A DNA stretch of 64,000 nucleotides from PFJX01 sp964466195 (lineage in GTDB: Bacteria > Pseudomonadota > Gammaproteobacteria > Burkholderiales > Thiobacillaceae), in NCBI GenBank assembly GCA_964466195.1, contig CAYXMQ010000014.1:25045-89044 (forward strand), in the 5' to 3' direction. How positions within the stretch are numbered: the stretch's first letter is position 1; each line of letters starts with the position of its first letter. Under the pieces are notes generated by a model. It was not told the origin of the DNA, made no database searches, and saw only the letters and a program-made list of their open reading frames with translations. Position numbers and translations under genes: made by a program. Below, piece after piece: positions 45,206 to 53,071 of the stretch.

Positions 45206-45647
45206 GATCAAAGTAGTCCTGAAGAATTTGTTGCGCCGCGCCCGCATCGTTGAGGCCTTTGCGGGCGCGGCCATTGCGGTCTTTCCAATTGACGCCAGCC
45301 TCGCGCAGGCGCAAATCGGCAGCGAAAGAGGTCAGCCGCTCGTCCACCAGCGCCACCGGCAGGCTGAAACGGCCATGCAGTTGATTGGCGAAACGCCGTG
45401 CACGGCGGCTGATGTCGTGCTCCGTGCCGTCCATCGAAAAGGGCAGGCCGCAGACCAGATGCGTCGGCCGCCATTCCTGGATCAACGCGGCAATGCGGCC
45501 AAAGCGCGCGTCATTGGCGTCACTCTGTATGGTTTCGAGCGCATGCGCCAAACAATTTTCCCAGTCGCCGACCGCCACGCCGATGCGCTTCAGGCCGAAA
45601 TCGAAGGCCAGCACGCTGCCGCGCTGCGGGGTCTGCTCAAGCATCAT
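45180..45647 (-). CDS. ruvX: RuvX/YqgF Holliday-junction-resolvase-type nuclease
   Basis: A 155-residue RNase H-fold protein. VLAFDFGLKRIGVAVGD carries the first catalytic Asp, LVCGLPFSMDG the second motif and VDERLTSFAA the Glu. YqgF acts in pre-16S rRNA 5'-end processing and has been linked to Holliday junction resolution. It lies between yqgE (24 bases upstream) and pyrR (overlapping), the normal betaproteobacterial order. Confidence 0.95.
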   Translation of the reverse strand: MMLEQTPQRGSVLAFDFGLKRIGVAVGDWENCLAHALETIQSDANDARFGRIAALIQEWRPTHLVCGLPFSMDGTEHDISRRARRFANQLHGRFSLPVALVDERLTSFAADLRLREAGVNWKDRNGRARKGLNDAGAAQQILQDYFDHAHATALA

Positions 45648-45671
45648 CCTGCTGCTTCCAGGCGTCCCGTA

Positions 45672-46232
45672 TCAGGCGTGACCGGCCACTTCCGACAGCA
45701 TGGCCAGATCGATGCCGAGCAGCCGCATGGCCGCCGGAATGCGGTCCTGCGCCGGCAAGCTGAAGATGACTTCCGGGTCGGCCGGCACGGTGAGCCAGGC
45801 GTTCTGCTTGATCTCGTCTTCCAGTTGGCCCGGTCCCCAGCCGGCATAGCCCAAGGTCACCAGGATTTCCGCCGGGCCTTCCTGCCGCGCGGTGGCTTCC
45901 AGAATGTCCTTCGACGTGGTCAGGCCCACCCGGTCGTTGACCGACAGCGTCGAGCCCCATTTGCCGACCGGCCGATGCAGCACGAAGCCGCGCTCGACCT
46001 GCACCGGACCACCGTAATAGACCGGCTCGGCGCGGAAATGCGCGTCCTTCAGGTCGAGTCCGATCTGGCTGAACAGCGATTCCAGGCTGAGTTCGATCGG
46101 CTTGTTGACGACCACGCCCAGCGCGCCCTGCTCGCCGTGGTCGCAGATGTAGGTCAGCGTGCCGGAGAAATTGGGGTCCAGCATGCTGGGCATGGCGATC
46201 AGGAAATGGTCGGTGAAATTGGCGTTGTCCAT
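45672..46232 (-). CDS. yqgE: YqgE/AlgH family protein
   Basis: A 186-residue protein with the family start FTDHFLIAMPSMLDPNFSGTL, then ICDHGEQGALGVVVNKP and FVLHRPVG. GYAGWGPGQLEDEIKQNAWL lies near residue 135. Its function is not settled; AlgH was named for an effect on alginate in Pseudomonas. ATG 46232 is chosen as the family start; an upstream frame extends to 46352 without a ribosome site. First gene of the yqgE-ruvX-pyrR-pyrB-pyrC' run. The 148-base space upstream (46233-46380) shows no feature I can name. Confidence 0.95.
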   Translation of the reverse strand: MDNANFTDHFLIAMPSMLDPNFSGTLTYICDHGEQGALGVVVNKPIELSLESLFSQIGLDLKDAHFRAEPVYYGGPVQVERGFVLHRPVGKWGSTLSVNDRVGLTTSKDILEATARQEGPAEILVTLGYAGWGPGQLEDEIKQNAWLTVPADPEVIFSLPAQDRIPAAMRLLGIDLAMLSEVAGHA

Positions 46233-46380
46233 GTTCGGCGCTCGGTGAGTTAGCGGCGATTGTAACGCCGGCTTGCGCCCCCCCAATATGCCTGCCTTGG
46301 AAGGCGTTGCGATCCGCTCGCCGGACCGGTTCGGACTTGGCTTGTGCAGCACAGGCCGCGCCGTTCCAGGCCCGCCTTGT

Positions 46381-47280
46381 TCAAGCCGGCTGCAGCCCTT
46401 CCCGCACGGTCGGGTATTTGAGCCGGAAACGCAGTTCCGACTTGGCGCGGCGGTTGTCCAGCCGGCGCGATTCGGTCAGGAAGGTGCGCATCGCCGGCGT
46501 CACCGCGGCGATCACTTCGGCGCGCGGCAGCCGCGGCGGGCGCGGCAGGCCGAGATGGTCGGCGACAATATCGAACCAGTCGCCCATTTTCAGGCCGCTG
46601 TCGTCAACCGCGTTGTACAACCGGTTGGCGCGGCCCCGGAACAGCACGGCCAGGGCGAGGCGGGCCAGGTCTTCGGCATGGATATGATTGGTATGCACAT
46701 CGTCGGACGCGACGATGGCCGGCAGGTTCTTGCGCACCCGTTCGGCCGGCATGCGATCTTGCGCGTAGATGCCGGGCGCGCGCAGGATGCCGACGCGCCG
46801 GCCAGGCTGCCGGCCCCAGGCGCGCAGACGCGCCTCCGCATCGGCGCGACGCTTGGCGCGCGTGTTGCTGGGATGCGCCGGGCGAGTTTCCGCCACGCGC
46901 TCGCCGCGGCAGTCGCCGTAGACGCCGCTGGTGCTGATGTAAACCAGCGCCTTTTCCTGTCGCACGGCGTCGATTTGGCGCGCCGGGTGGCGTGCTAGAC
47001 TCGCGCGCCGCGCCAGGGCGGCGAGCAGGCGGCGGGTGCGCGGGTCGCTCTCGCCTTCGCCGGGCGGCGGCGCGAAATGCAGCACGGCGTCGGCCAGGCC
47101 GGCGATTCGGGTCAGGCTGCGACGCTCGTCCAGATCGCCGCACAGCGGGATGACGCCGGCCGCGCGCAGTTCGGCAAAGCGTTGCGGGGAATGGCTCAGG
47201 CCGAAAATCCGAGCCCGCCCGTGCAGCAATCGGGCGAGCCGCAGTCCGACATCGCCGCAGCCGATAATCAGGATTCGCAT
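46381..47280 (-). CDS. Atypical SDR / NAD-dependent epimerase-like protein (YeeZ type)
   Basis: A 299-residue Rossmann protein beginning MRILIIGCGDVGLRLARLL (NAD(P)-binding GxGxxG). YISTSGVYGDCRGERVAET aligns with the extended-SDR active-site strand, with Ser and Tyr present. The region normally carrying the YxxxK lysine reads NTRAKRRADAE, so Lys may be shifted. LYNAVDDSGLKMGDW and YPTVREGL are typical of the YeeZ group, whose substrate is unknown. It is divergent from the flavin reductase gene at 47307 across 26 bases, so both promoters overlap. Confidence 0.85.
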   Translation of the reverse strand: MRILIIGCGDVGLRLARLLHGRARIFGLSHSPQRFAELRAAGVIPLCGDLDERRSLTRIAGLADAVLHFAPPPGEGESDPRTRRLLAALARRASLARHPARQIDAVRQEKALVYISTSGVYGDCRGERVAETRPAHPSNTRAKRRADAEARLRAWGRQPGRRVGILRAPGIYAQDRMPAERVRKNLPAIVASDDVHTNHIHAEDLARLALAVLFRGRANRLYNAVDDSGLKMGDWFDIVADHLGLPRPPRLPRAEVIAAVTPAMRTFLTESRRLDNRRAKSELRFRLKYPTVREGLQPA

Positions 47281-47306
47281 ATCAGTTTCATCGAGAGGAT
47301 TTGTTC

Positions 47307-48335
47307 ATGTCGTCTTTACCTGCCAGCTACCAGGTCACCATCCAACCCAGCGGCCACCAGTTTACCGCCAAGCCCAACGAAACCCTGCTCGGTGCGGCGC
47401 TCAATGCCGGCTTTTCTTTGCCGTATGGCTGCCGCAATGGCGCCTGCGGCGCCTGCAAGGGCAAAGTGCTGGCCGGTTCGGTCGATTACGGCGTGCATCA
47501 GGACAGCGCGTTGACGCACGATGACAAGCTGCAAGGCCTCGCGCTGTTCTGCTGCGCCAAGGCGCAGACGGATCTGACCATCGAGGTGAAAGAAGTCGGC
47601 GCGGTGAAGGACATTCCGATCAAAACGCTGCCCTGCCGCATTGAGCGGATGGAGAAGCTGGCTGACGATGTGATGGCGATCTGGCTGAAACTGCCGTCCA
47701 ACGAACGCCTGCAATTCCTGCCCGGCCAGTATCTGGATTTTCTGCTCAAGGACGGCAAACGGCGCAGCTTCTCACTGGCCAACGCGCCGGAAGACGACGG
47801 ATTTCTGGAATTGCATATCCGGCATGTGCCGGGCGGCCAGTTCACCGACCATGTCTTCGGCGCGATGAAGGTGAAGGACATCATGCGCATCTCCGGCCCG
47901 TACGGCAGTTTCTTTCTGCGCGAGTCGGACAAGCCCGCGATCTTCGTCGCCGGCGGCACCGGCTTCGCGCCGATCAAGAGCCTGCTGAAGCATGCCTTCC
48001 AGCATGAAACCCGACGCGAATTCACGCTCTACTGGGGCGCCAGGACGCTGGCCGACCTCTACCAGGCCGAGGTGCCGAGCCAGTGGCAGCAAGCGCACAA
48101 GAACTTCAGCTTTATCCCGGTGTTGTCGCAACCACTAAGCGAGGACGCCTGGCCTGGCCGCACCGGCTACGTACACCAGGCGGTGCTGGCGGATTTCGCC
48201 GACCTGTCCGGCTATGAGGTTTACGCCTGCGGCGCACCGCCGATGATCGACGCCGCCCGGCGCGATTTTCTCGCCCGCGGCCTGCCGGATGACGCCTTCT
48301 TCGCCGACTCTTTCGACTTCCAGGCCGGAAGTTAG
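47307..48335 (+). CDS. [2Fe-2S] ferredoxin-FAD/NAD(P) reductase (AscD/phenol hydroxylase reductase type)
   Basis: A 342-residue three-domain reductase. The N-terminal plant-type ferredoxin has Cys42, Cys47 and Cys50 (GCRNGACGAC) and a fourth Cys at 82 or 83. The FAD domain carries RRSFSLANAP and the NAD domain FVAGGTGFAPIKSLL, ending with a YACGAPPM motif. In betaproteobacteria this family is commonly labelled CDP-6-deoxy-3,4-glucoseen reductase, but no partner dehydratase or oxygenase is adjacent, so the electron acceptor is unknown. GAGAGGA precedes ATG 47307. Its stop overlaps the stop of the convergent hemY by four bases. Confidence 0.92.
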   Translation: MSSLPASYQVTIQPSGHQFTAKPNETLLGAALNAGFSLPYGCRNGACGACKGKVLAGSVDYGVHQDSALTHDDKLQGLALFCCAKAQTDLTIEVKEVGAVKDIPIKTLPCRIERMEKLADDVMAIWLKLPSNERLQFLPGQYLDFLLKDGKRRSFSLANAPEDDGFLELHIRHVPGGQFTDHVFGAMKVKDIMRISGPYGSFFLRESDKPAIFVAGGTGFAPIKSLLKHAFQHETRREFTLYWGARTLADLYQAEVPSQWQQAHKNFSFIPVLSQPLSEDAWPGRTGYVHQAVLADFADLSGYEVYACGAPPMIDAARRDFLARGLPDDAFFADSFDFQAGS

Positions 48336-48760
48336 ACCGACTCCGTCGTCTTGCCGGCCACCGCTGTCGAAGCGGCCTGAGCCGGCCGCTTCAAGCGTTC
48401 GACCAGGTCCGGCGCCAGCGTGCTTGCGCCGGCCTTGCCGGCAAATTTGGCGGTCAATTTCAGGTCGCCGTCCAGGTAGGCGCGCATGGCATTCACCAGG
48501 GCTTTATCGGCGTTCTCCTGGCGCCGCTTCGCGTTCCAGGCGCGCATGTCGCTGGACAGGTTGAGCGCGATGCCGGCCAGCCGAAACGCGGTATAAACGA
48601 ATGCCAGCAAGCCGGCCAACAACAGCAAGGCCAGCATGAACGACAGCTCCATGCGCCAGGGCGGAAACACGATGATGACGTAGCCCTGATCGACTCGCGC
48701 CGCCAGCGTGAACGCCACGGCCAGCGCAAACAATCCGAGTATCCAGAGAGCGGAGCGCAT
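48332..48760 (-). CDS. hemY: HemY N-terminal membrane domain, C-terminally short
   Basis: A 142-residue protein with two membrane helices (about 3-20 and 37-58) and the HemY_N landmarks RVDQGYVIIVFPPWRMELS and KALVNAMRAYLDGDLKLTAKFA. Typical HemY is about 400 residues, with a C-terminal TPR array in the periplasm. Here the chain ends soon after the first helical repeat, exactly at the convergent reductase stop, and no TPR continuation exists in any frame because that gene occupies the DNA. It may be a deletion derivative or a reduced functional form. Four bases separate it from hemX. Confidence 0.8.
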   Translation of the reverse strand: MRSALWILGLFALAVAFTLAARVDQGYVIIVFPPWRMELSFMLALLLLAGLLAFVYTAFRLAGIALNLSSDMRAWNAKRRQENADKALVNAMRAYLDGDLKLTAKFAGKAGASTLAPDLVERLKRPAQAASTAVAGKTTESV

Positions 48761-48764
48761 CGGG

Positions 48765-49838
48765 CTAATGCGCGCCGCGCGCCGCGCGTACGGCTTGCAG
48801 ACTGCCGGAAATGTGCGCGTCCTTGAGCGCGACGGGAGCGCGCTGCAGCGCGTCCAGGCTACTGATGAACGCCTTGGTGGCCTCATCCTGCCGGTTGAAA
48901 TAGTGCGTCACCCAGTCGCGGGTGGTGGCGATGTCGGCGCGGAAGCCGGTTTCATCGCGCTGCAACAACGCCAGCCGGGCGGCCAGCAGACGCAATTTCA
49001 GGTTCTGGCTCAGAAAATAATTCTGTGACGGCAACAGCAACGGCAATTCGGGATGATCGAGGCGGCGGATGCGGACCAGCTCCTTGAACTCCTGCCAGGC
49101 TTCGCGGGAGAACTTCGCCAAGCCATCGATCGAAGCCGGAGCGCTGGGCAGCACGGCCGGCGGGCGCGGCTCGGTTTCCGATTCCGGCTTCAAGCGATCG
49201 ACGCTCTGAATCAAGACTTCCAGGCGTGCGCTGATGACCTCGATCTCCGCCGCAGGCAACAACTTAAGCCGCTCCATATCCCTGGCAATCGCACTGCGCA
49301 GACTGGCGAATTGCGGCCTGTTGAGCTGCGCCAAACGCGCTTCCGCCGCCTCCAGGCCCAGCAACGCCGCGCGCACATTGCCCGCCAGCTGCAACTGCTG
49401 TTGCGCCAGCAGCAGCGTTTGTTCGATGTCCGCCGCGACGCGTTCGTCCTGGCTGCGCGCCAATTCCTGATACATCGCGGTCAGCGCCAGTTGCTGGTTC
49501 TGGGTATCGCTGGCGCGCGTCTCCATCGCCAGCAAGCGGGTCTGCAGATCGGCCAGCGCCTCGTTGGCCGCCTTGGCGGCCGTGCGCGCCTCGCGGCTGG
49601 CGGCGTCGAAATCGCCGATCCGGCGCGCCAGTTGCTGTTCGAGCAGCTGACCCCGATCGTGAAAGTGCCAGGCAAAGCCCAACGCGGCCAGCAGCGCCAA
49701 AACCGCCACAGCCAGCGCCGCCCAGGCGACGCCATTGGATCGGCTCGACGCAGGAATGGCGGCACCATTCTGGCTGCTTGGCAACGGGATGTCGGCGGCG
49801 TTGTCGGCGGGTGGCATGGGGGAGGACGCTTCAGTCAT
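48765..49838 (-). CDS. hemX: HemX-like membrane protein (uroporphyrinogen-III C-methyltransferase-like label)
   Basis: A 357-residue protein with a low-complexity N-terminus rich in Pro, Ser and Ala, one membrane helix (about 41-60) and a long coiled coil (about 65-145, with repeated Leu, Gln and Glu), then a soluble domain ending VRAARGAH. This is HemX of the hemCDXY operon; despite the frequent label, it has no methyltransferase motif. The role is thought to be structural in tetrapyrrole enzyme assembly. Its ATG at 49838 overlaps the hemD stop by eight bases. Confidence 0.9.
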   Translation of the reverse strand: MTEASSPMPPADNAADIPLPSSQNGAAIPASSRSNGVAWAALAVAVLALLAALGFAWHFHDRGQLLEQQLARRIGDFDAASREARTAAKAANEALADLQTRLLAMETRASDTQNQQLALTAMYQELARSQDERVAADIEQTLLLAQQQLQLAGNVRAALLGLEAAEARLAQLNRPQFASLRSAIARDMERLKLLPAAEIEVISARLEVLIQSVDRLKPESETEPRPPAVLPSAPASIDGLAKFSREAWQEFKELVRIRRLDHPELPLLLPSQNYFLSQNLKLRLLAARLALLQRDETGFRADIATTRDWVTHYFNRQDEATKAFISSLDALQRAPVALKDAHISGSLQAVRAARGAH

Positions 49839-50829
49839 GCCTGAAGTATTCCACAAGCCCGGCCAACACGCCGCTTTCGCCCGCTGCCGTCACGATGACG
49901 CGGGTGAAACCCAGCGCACGGGCATGCGCTGCGATACGCTCATGCGGCACGAACAACGGCAACACGAGCACGCCATTGCGAGCGTCCTCCGCTGCGTTCA
50001 GCAGTTCAAGCAGATAGTCGAGGGTCTCGCGGCTGAACACGGTGACGGCGTGCAGCCGCTGTTCGTTCAGTGTTTTTTGCAGGGGCGCGGGATCGGTCTG
50101 CGGGCGGACGCGTCGATAGCATTCGGCGTAGTCGACCTCGCCGCCGCGGGCGCGCAAGGTATCGGCGATCAATTCGCGGCCGCCCTCGCCGCGAAAAATC
50201 AGGATGCGCCGGCCGGCCAGGTCGGCGAATTCGGGTAATGCCAGCAGCTGTTCGCTGTCGGCGCCGCTGGCGGGGACGACGACCCGGCGGCATCCGGCGG
50301 CGCGCAAAGCGGCGGCGGTCGCGCCGCCGACCGCCGCCGTCCGCCTCTGCGCCAACGACTCGACAGCCAGCGGCTGCGCCAGGTTCAATGCGGCCAGTCC
50401 GAACTGCACCGCCGTCGGGCTGATGAACAGCAGCCAGTCGTATTGATCGATCGCGGCCAGGCGCAGGCGCAACGCCTCGGGCCGACTCGCGCCCGCAATG
50501 GCCAGGGCGGGAAACGCGACCGGCTGCGCGCCCAGTGTCTGCAACTGCGCCATCAGACGGCTGGCCTGCTCAGGCGGACGCGTCACCAGCACACCGATGC
50601 CGGCAAGCGGCGCGGCGGCGCTGGACGGCCCCCATGCTTCGCTGTCCCCGCAAGGGGGACGCCGAATTCGTAGGGCGGCAGAGCCGCCAACGACTTCGCT
50701 GCCCCCCGAGGGGGCGCTATGCCCGCCTTGGGTCGGCCCGGCGGCGCTGGACGACCCCCACGCTTCGCTGCCCCCCGAGGGGGGGCTATGCCCGCCTTGG
50801 GTCGGCCCGGCGGCGGTCATGCGGTTCAT
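49831..50829 (-). CDS. hemD: Uroporphyrinogen-III synthase with repeat-encoded N-terminal extension
   Basis: A 332-residue protein; the enzyme proper begins about residue 74 (PLAGIGVLVTRPPEQASRL) and is normal in length (about 255 residues), with SPTAVQFG and TVFSRETLDYLLELL as family motifs. It closes hydroxymethylbilane to uroporphyrinogen III. The first 73 residues are Gly/Ser/Pro-rich repeats (GPTQGGHS at 8-15 and 31-38; SEAWG at 21-25 and again near 62) encoded by DNA repeats at 50614-50817. The start codon overlaps the hemC stop (ATGA, 50826-50829), so the repeats lie between a translationally coupled start and the enzyme. Confidence 0.9.
   Translation of the reverse strand: MNRMTAAGPTQGGHSPPSGGSEAWGSSSAAGPTQGGHSAPSGGSEVVGGSAALRIRRPPCGDSEAWGPSSAAAPLAGIGVLVTRPPEQASRLMAQLQTLGAQPVAFPALAIAGASRPEALRLRLAAIDQYDWLLFISPTAVQFGLAALNLAQPLAVESLAQRRTAAVGGATAAALRAAGCRRVVVPASGADSEQLLALPEFADLAGRRILIFRGEGGRELIADTLRARGGEVDYAECYRRVRPQTDPAPLQKTLNEQRLHAVTVFSRETLDYLLELLNAAEDARNGVLVLPLFVPHERIAAHARALGFTRVIVTAAGESGVLAGLVEYFRHD
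50614..50817. repeat. Three tandem copies of a GC-rich REP-like element inside hemD
   Basis: The anchor CTTCGCTG recurs at 50637, 50694 and 50763, giving periods of 57 and 69 bases, both multiples of three. Copies 2 and 3 are nearly identical: a C6/G5-7 hairpin, then CTATGCCCGCCTTGGGTCGG, then CCCGGCGGCG. Copy 1 is diverged and holds two perfect hairpins (GTCCCC/GGGGAC at 50644-50660, GGCGGC/GCCGCC at 50674-50688). Elements of this type are scattered between genes in some Burkholderiales; here they have become coding. Confidence 0.85.
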
Positions 50830-51758
50830 TTCGCCCGTTGGATGATTTCCGCCATCAGCTTGTCGGCGCCTTGCTTGATCAACTCTTGCGCGGCGACATG
50901 GCCTACGGCTTCCGGGTCGTCGAGCGGACCTTCCGCGGTAGCGCGGAAGAAACGGATGCCTTCCAGATCGGCGACGAAGGCGCGCAGGTAGAGCGCGTTA
51001 TCGCGCACCACGGCATAGCCGCCGATGGGCGCCTGGCAACCGCCGTGCAGCATGCGGCTCATGGCTCGTTCGGCGCGCACGCAGGCGGCGGTTTCGGGAT
51101 GATTGAGCGGCGCGAGCAAGGCGGCCAGCTCGGGCCGGCCGCTGCGAATCTCGATGCCGATGGCGCCCTGGCCGACCGCCGGCAGACTTTCCTCCGGCTG
51201 CAAGGTGGCGCGAATGCGCGCTTCGAAACCCAGCCGCTTCAGGCCCGCCGCGGCCAGCAGGATGGCGGCGTACTGGCCCTCGTCGAGCTTGCGCAAACGG
51301 GTATTGACGTTGCCGCGCAAGGTGTCGACATGCAGATGCGGCAGACGCGAACGGATCTGCACCTGCCGCCGCAGGCTGGAAGTGCCGACGCGGGAATTCG
51401 GCGGCAGCTCCTGCAGACTGGCGTACTCGGCGGACACGAAGGCGTCGCGCGGATCTTCGCGTTCGAGGATGGCGGCCATCTCGAAGCCGGCCGGCAGGTC
51501 CATCGGCACGTCCTTGATCGAATGCACGGCCAGGTCGGCGCGGCCTTCCGCCATCGCGACTTCCAGTTCCTTGACGAACAGACCCTTGCCGCCGATGCGC
51601 GACAAGGGTGAATCGAGAATCTGGTCGCCCTGCGTGGTCATGCCGAGCAGCTCCACTTCCAGACCGGGATGCAGCGCGATGAGCCGCGCTTTGACGTGTT
51701 CCGCCTGCCACAGGGCAAGTTGGCTTTCGCGGGTCGCAATAATGATTTTTTCAGGCAT
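50826..51758 (-). CDS. hemC: Hydroxymethylbilane synthase (porphobilinogen deaminase)
   Basis: A 310-residue enzyme of normal length. It shows IIIATRESQLALWQAEHVK at the N-terminus, SRIGGKGLFVKELE, VHSIKDVPMDLP, and the dipyrromethane-cofactor cysteine in LHGGCQAPIGGYA (Cys241). It polymerises four porphobilinogen units for hemD to cyclise. ATG 51758 is the family start; an upstream in-frame start at 51782 lacks support. It is divergent from the thioredoxin-fold gene across 66 bases. Confidence 0.97.
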   Translation of the reverse strand: MPEKIIIATRESQLALWQAEHVKARLIALHPGLEVELLGMTTQGDQILDSPLSRIGGKGLFVKELEVAMAEGRADLAVHSIKDVPMDLPAGFEMAAILEREDPRDAFVSAEYASLQELPPNSRVGTSSLRRQVQIRSRLPHLHVDTLRGNVNTRLRKLDEGQYAAILLAAAGLKRLGFEARIRATLQPEESLPAVGQGAIGIEIRSGRPELAALLAPLNHPETAACVRAERAMSRMLHGGCQAPIGGYAVVRDNALYLRAFVADLEGIRFFRATAEGPLDDPEAVGHVAAQELIKQGADKLMAEIIQRAK

Positions 51759-51824
51759 GTTTGAACTATTCTGAGGACGCATCCCAGTCGCTAGAATGGG
51801 CCGCTAAATTCGAGGAAAAAGTCT

Positions 51825-52322
51825 ATGAAACAAGCATTTGCGTTAATGCTGGCGATTGTAGCATGCAGCTTTGGCTCGGCTTTTGCGGAAGTCGCCCCGC
51901 TGGGCGGAGTGCCGGATGCGCGCGATCTGCAGAAGGATGCCGAACTCGCCAAGAACAAGAACGGCGTCGTTCTGGTCATGTTCGCCAGCGAACACTGTTC
52001 TTATTGCGAGACGGTGCTGAACGAATTTCTGATTCCGATGAGCCGCAATGCCGAATACCAGACCAAGGTCGTGATGCGTAGGGTCGAGCTGTCGAGCTAT
52101 CAGGAAATGAAGAACTTCCAGGGCGGCAAGACGCCGCATCGGCGTTTTGCCGGCGACAGCGGCGTGCGTATGGTGCCGACCGTGATGGTGTTCGATTCCA
52201 ACGGCAAGTTATTGGCCAAACCGGTGGTCGGCCTGGGCACCATCGATTACTACGGCTATCACCTCGACCAGGCGATCGACAAGGGCCTGGCCAAGGTGCG
52301 CGGCCTGCCGGAAGCGAAGTAA
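51825..52322 (+). CDS. Exported thioredoxin-fold protein (CSYC)
   Basis: A 165-residue protein with a signal peptide (1-21, ending SAFA). VVLVMFASEHCSYCETVLNEF gives a CxxC motif (CSYC) in thioredoxin-fold context, and VRMVPTVMVFDSNGK contains the cis-Pro loop. The extra GGKTPHRRFAGDSG segment resembles SoxW/thioredoxin-like reductants of the periplasm. A role in keeping periplasmic thiols, cytochromes or heme-ligating cysteines reduced is plausible beside heme genes, but only by position. GAGGA lies upstream of ATG 51825. Its stop is 8 bases from the convergent AlgR-type gene stop. Confidence 0.85.
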   Translation: MKQAFALMLAIVACSFGSAFAEVAPLGGVPDARDLQKDAELAKNKNGVVLVMFASEHCSYCETVLNEFLIPMSRNAEYQTKVVMRRVELSSYQEMKNFQGGKTPHRRFAGDSGVRMVPTVMVFDSNGKLLAKPVVGLGTIDYYGYHLDQAIDKGLAKVRGLPEAK

Positions 52323-52330
52323 AGCGCCGC

Positions 52331-53071
52331 TCACGCGCCTTTTACGAACTCGCGCACGACATGCATCTGCCGGCGTGACACCGGCAGCCGTTCCGGCCAA
52401 TCCTTCAGCCGCGCCAGCCAGTGGCCTTCGCCCTCGTCGGCATGGCGCTGAAACCCGTCCAGGTGTCTGCGCGCAATCAGGCAGTTGCGATGGATGCGCA
52501 GAAACGCATCACCGAATTCCTCCTCCAGTTTGACCAGCGATTCATCGAGCAGGTATTCGCGTTCTCGCGTGCGGGCAGTGACGTAGCGCTGTTCGGCGCG
52601 CAGATAAAGCACGTCGGCGACCGGCACGCGCCAGATGCGGCCGCGTTCCAGCAACGAGAAATGCGTGCGGCGCGGCGCCAGCGCTTCCGCATCGGCAGGC
52701 GCCAACGGCTTGATGCGCGACAACGCCTCGCGCAGCCGCGCCAGACGCACCGGCTTCTGCAGGTAATCAATGGCGCGCAACTCGAACGCCTGCAAAGCAT
52801 GTTCATCGAAGGCGGTGACGAAAATGATCGCCGGCGGCTGCGGCAGGCGGGCGATATGGCGCGCGGCCTCCAGGCCGGACATGCCGGGCATCTGGATATC
52901 GAGCAGGATCGCGTCGGCCGGCGTATCGGCGGCGCGCTCCAGCGCCGCCGCGCCATTGCCGGCCTGCGCCACCACCTGCACGTCGAAATCAGCGGCCAGA
53001 TCGGCCAGCAGATCGGCCAGCCGCGCCCGCGCCAGCGCTTCATCGTCGGCCAGAATGACTCTAAGCGGCAT
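52331..53071 (-). CDS. algR: AlgR/LytR-type response regulator (REC + LytTR)
   Basis: A 246-residue regulator. The receiver domain (1-120) has the acidic pair in ILADDEALAR, phospho-acceptor Asp58 (AILLDIQMPG) and Lys in YLQKPVRL. The LytTR DNA-binding domain (about 140-246) includes VLYLRAEQRYVTARTRE and RIHRNCLIARRHL. It overlaps the kinase gene by 11 bases. Position near argH and hemC repeats the Pseudomonas algZ-algR arrangement, although there the system controls alginate and pili; the targets here are unknown. Confidence 0.9.
   Translation of the reverse strand: MPLRVILADDEALARARLADLLADLAADFDVQVVAQAGNGAAALERAADTPADAILLDIQMPGMSGLEAARHIARLPQPPAIIFVTAFDEHALQAFELRAIDYLQKPVRLARLREALSRIKPLAPADAEALAPRRTHFSLLERGRIWRVPVADVLYLRAEQRYVTARTREREYLLDESLVKLEEEFGDAFLRIHRNCLIARRHLDGFQRHADEGEGHWLARLKDWPERLPVSRRQMHVVREFVKGA

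Noticed and set aside
48332..48760. Frameshift as the cause of the short hemY
   Set aside because: The downstream DNA is the coding region of the convergent reductase in its correct frame; no TPR-like translation appears in any minus-strand frame there.
50614..50817. Repeats in hemD as a possible CRISPR or minisatellite array
   Set aside because: Unequal periods (57 and 69), no unique spacers and hairpin-rich units fit a REP-like element, not CRISPR; only three copies are present.
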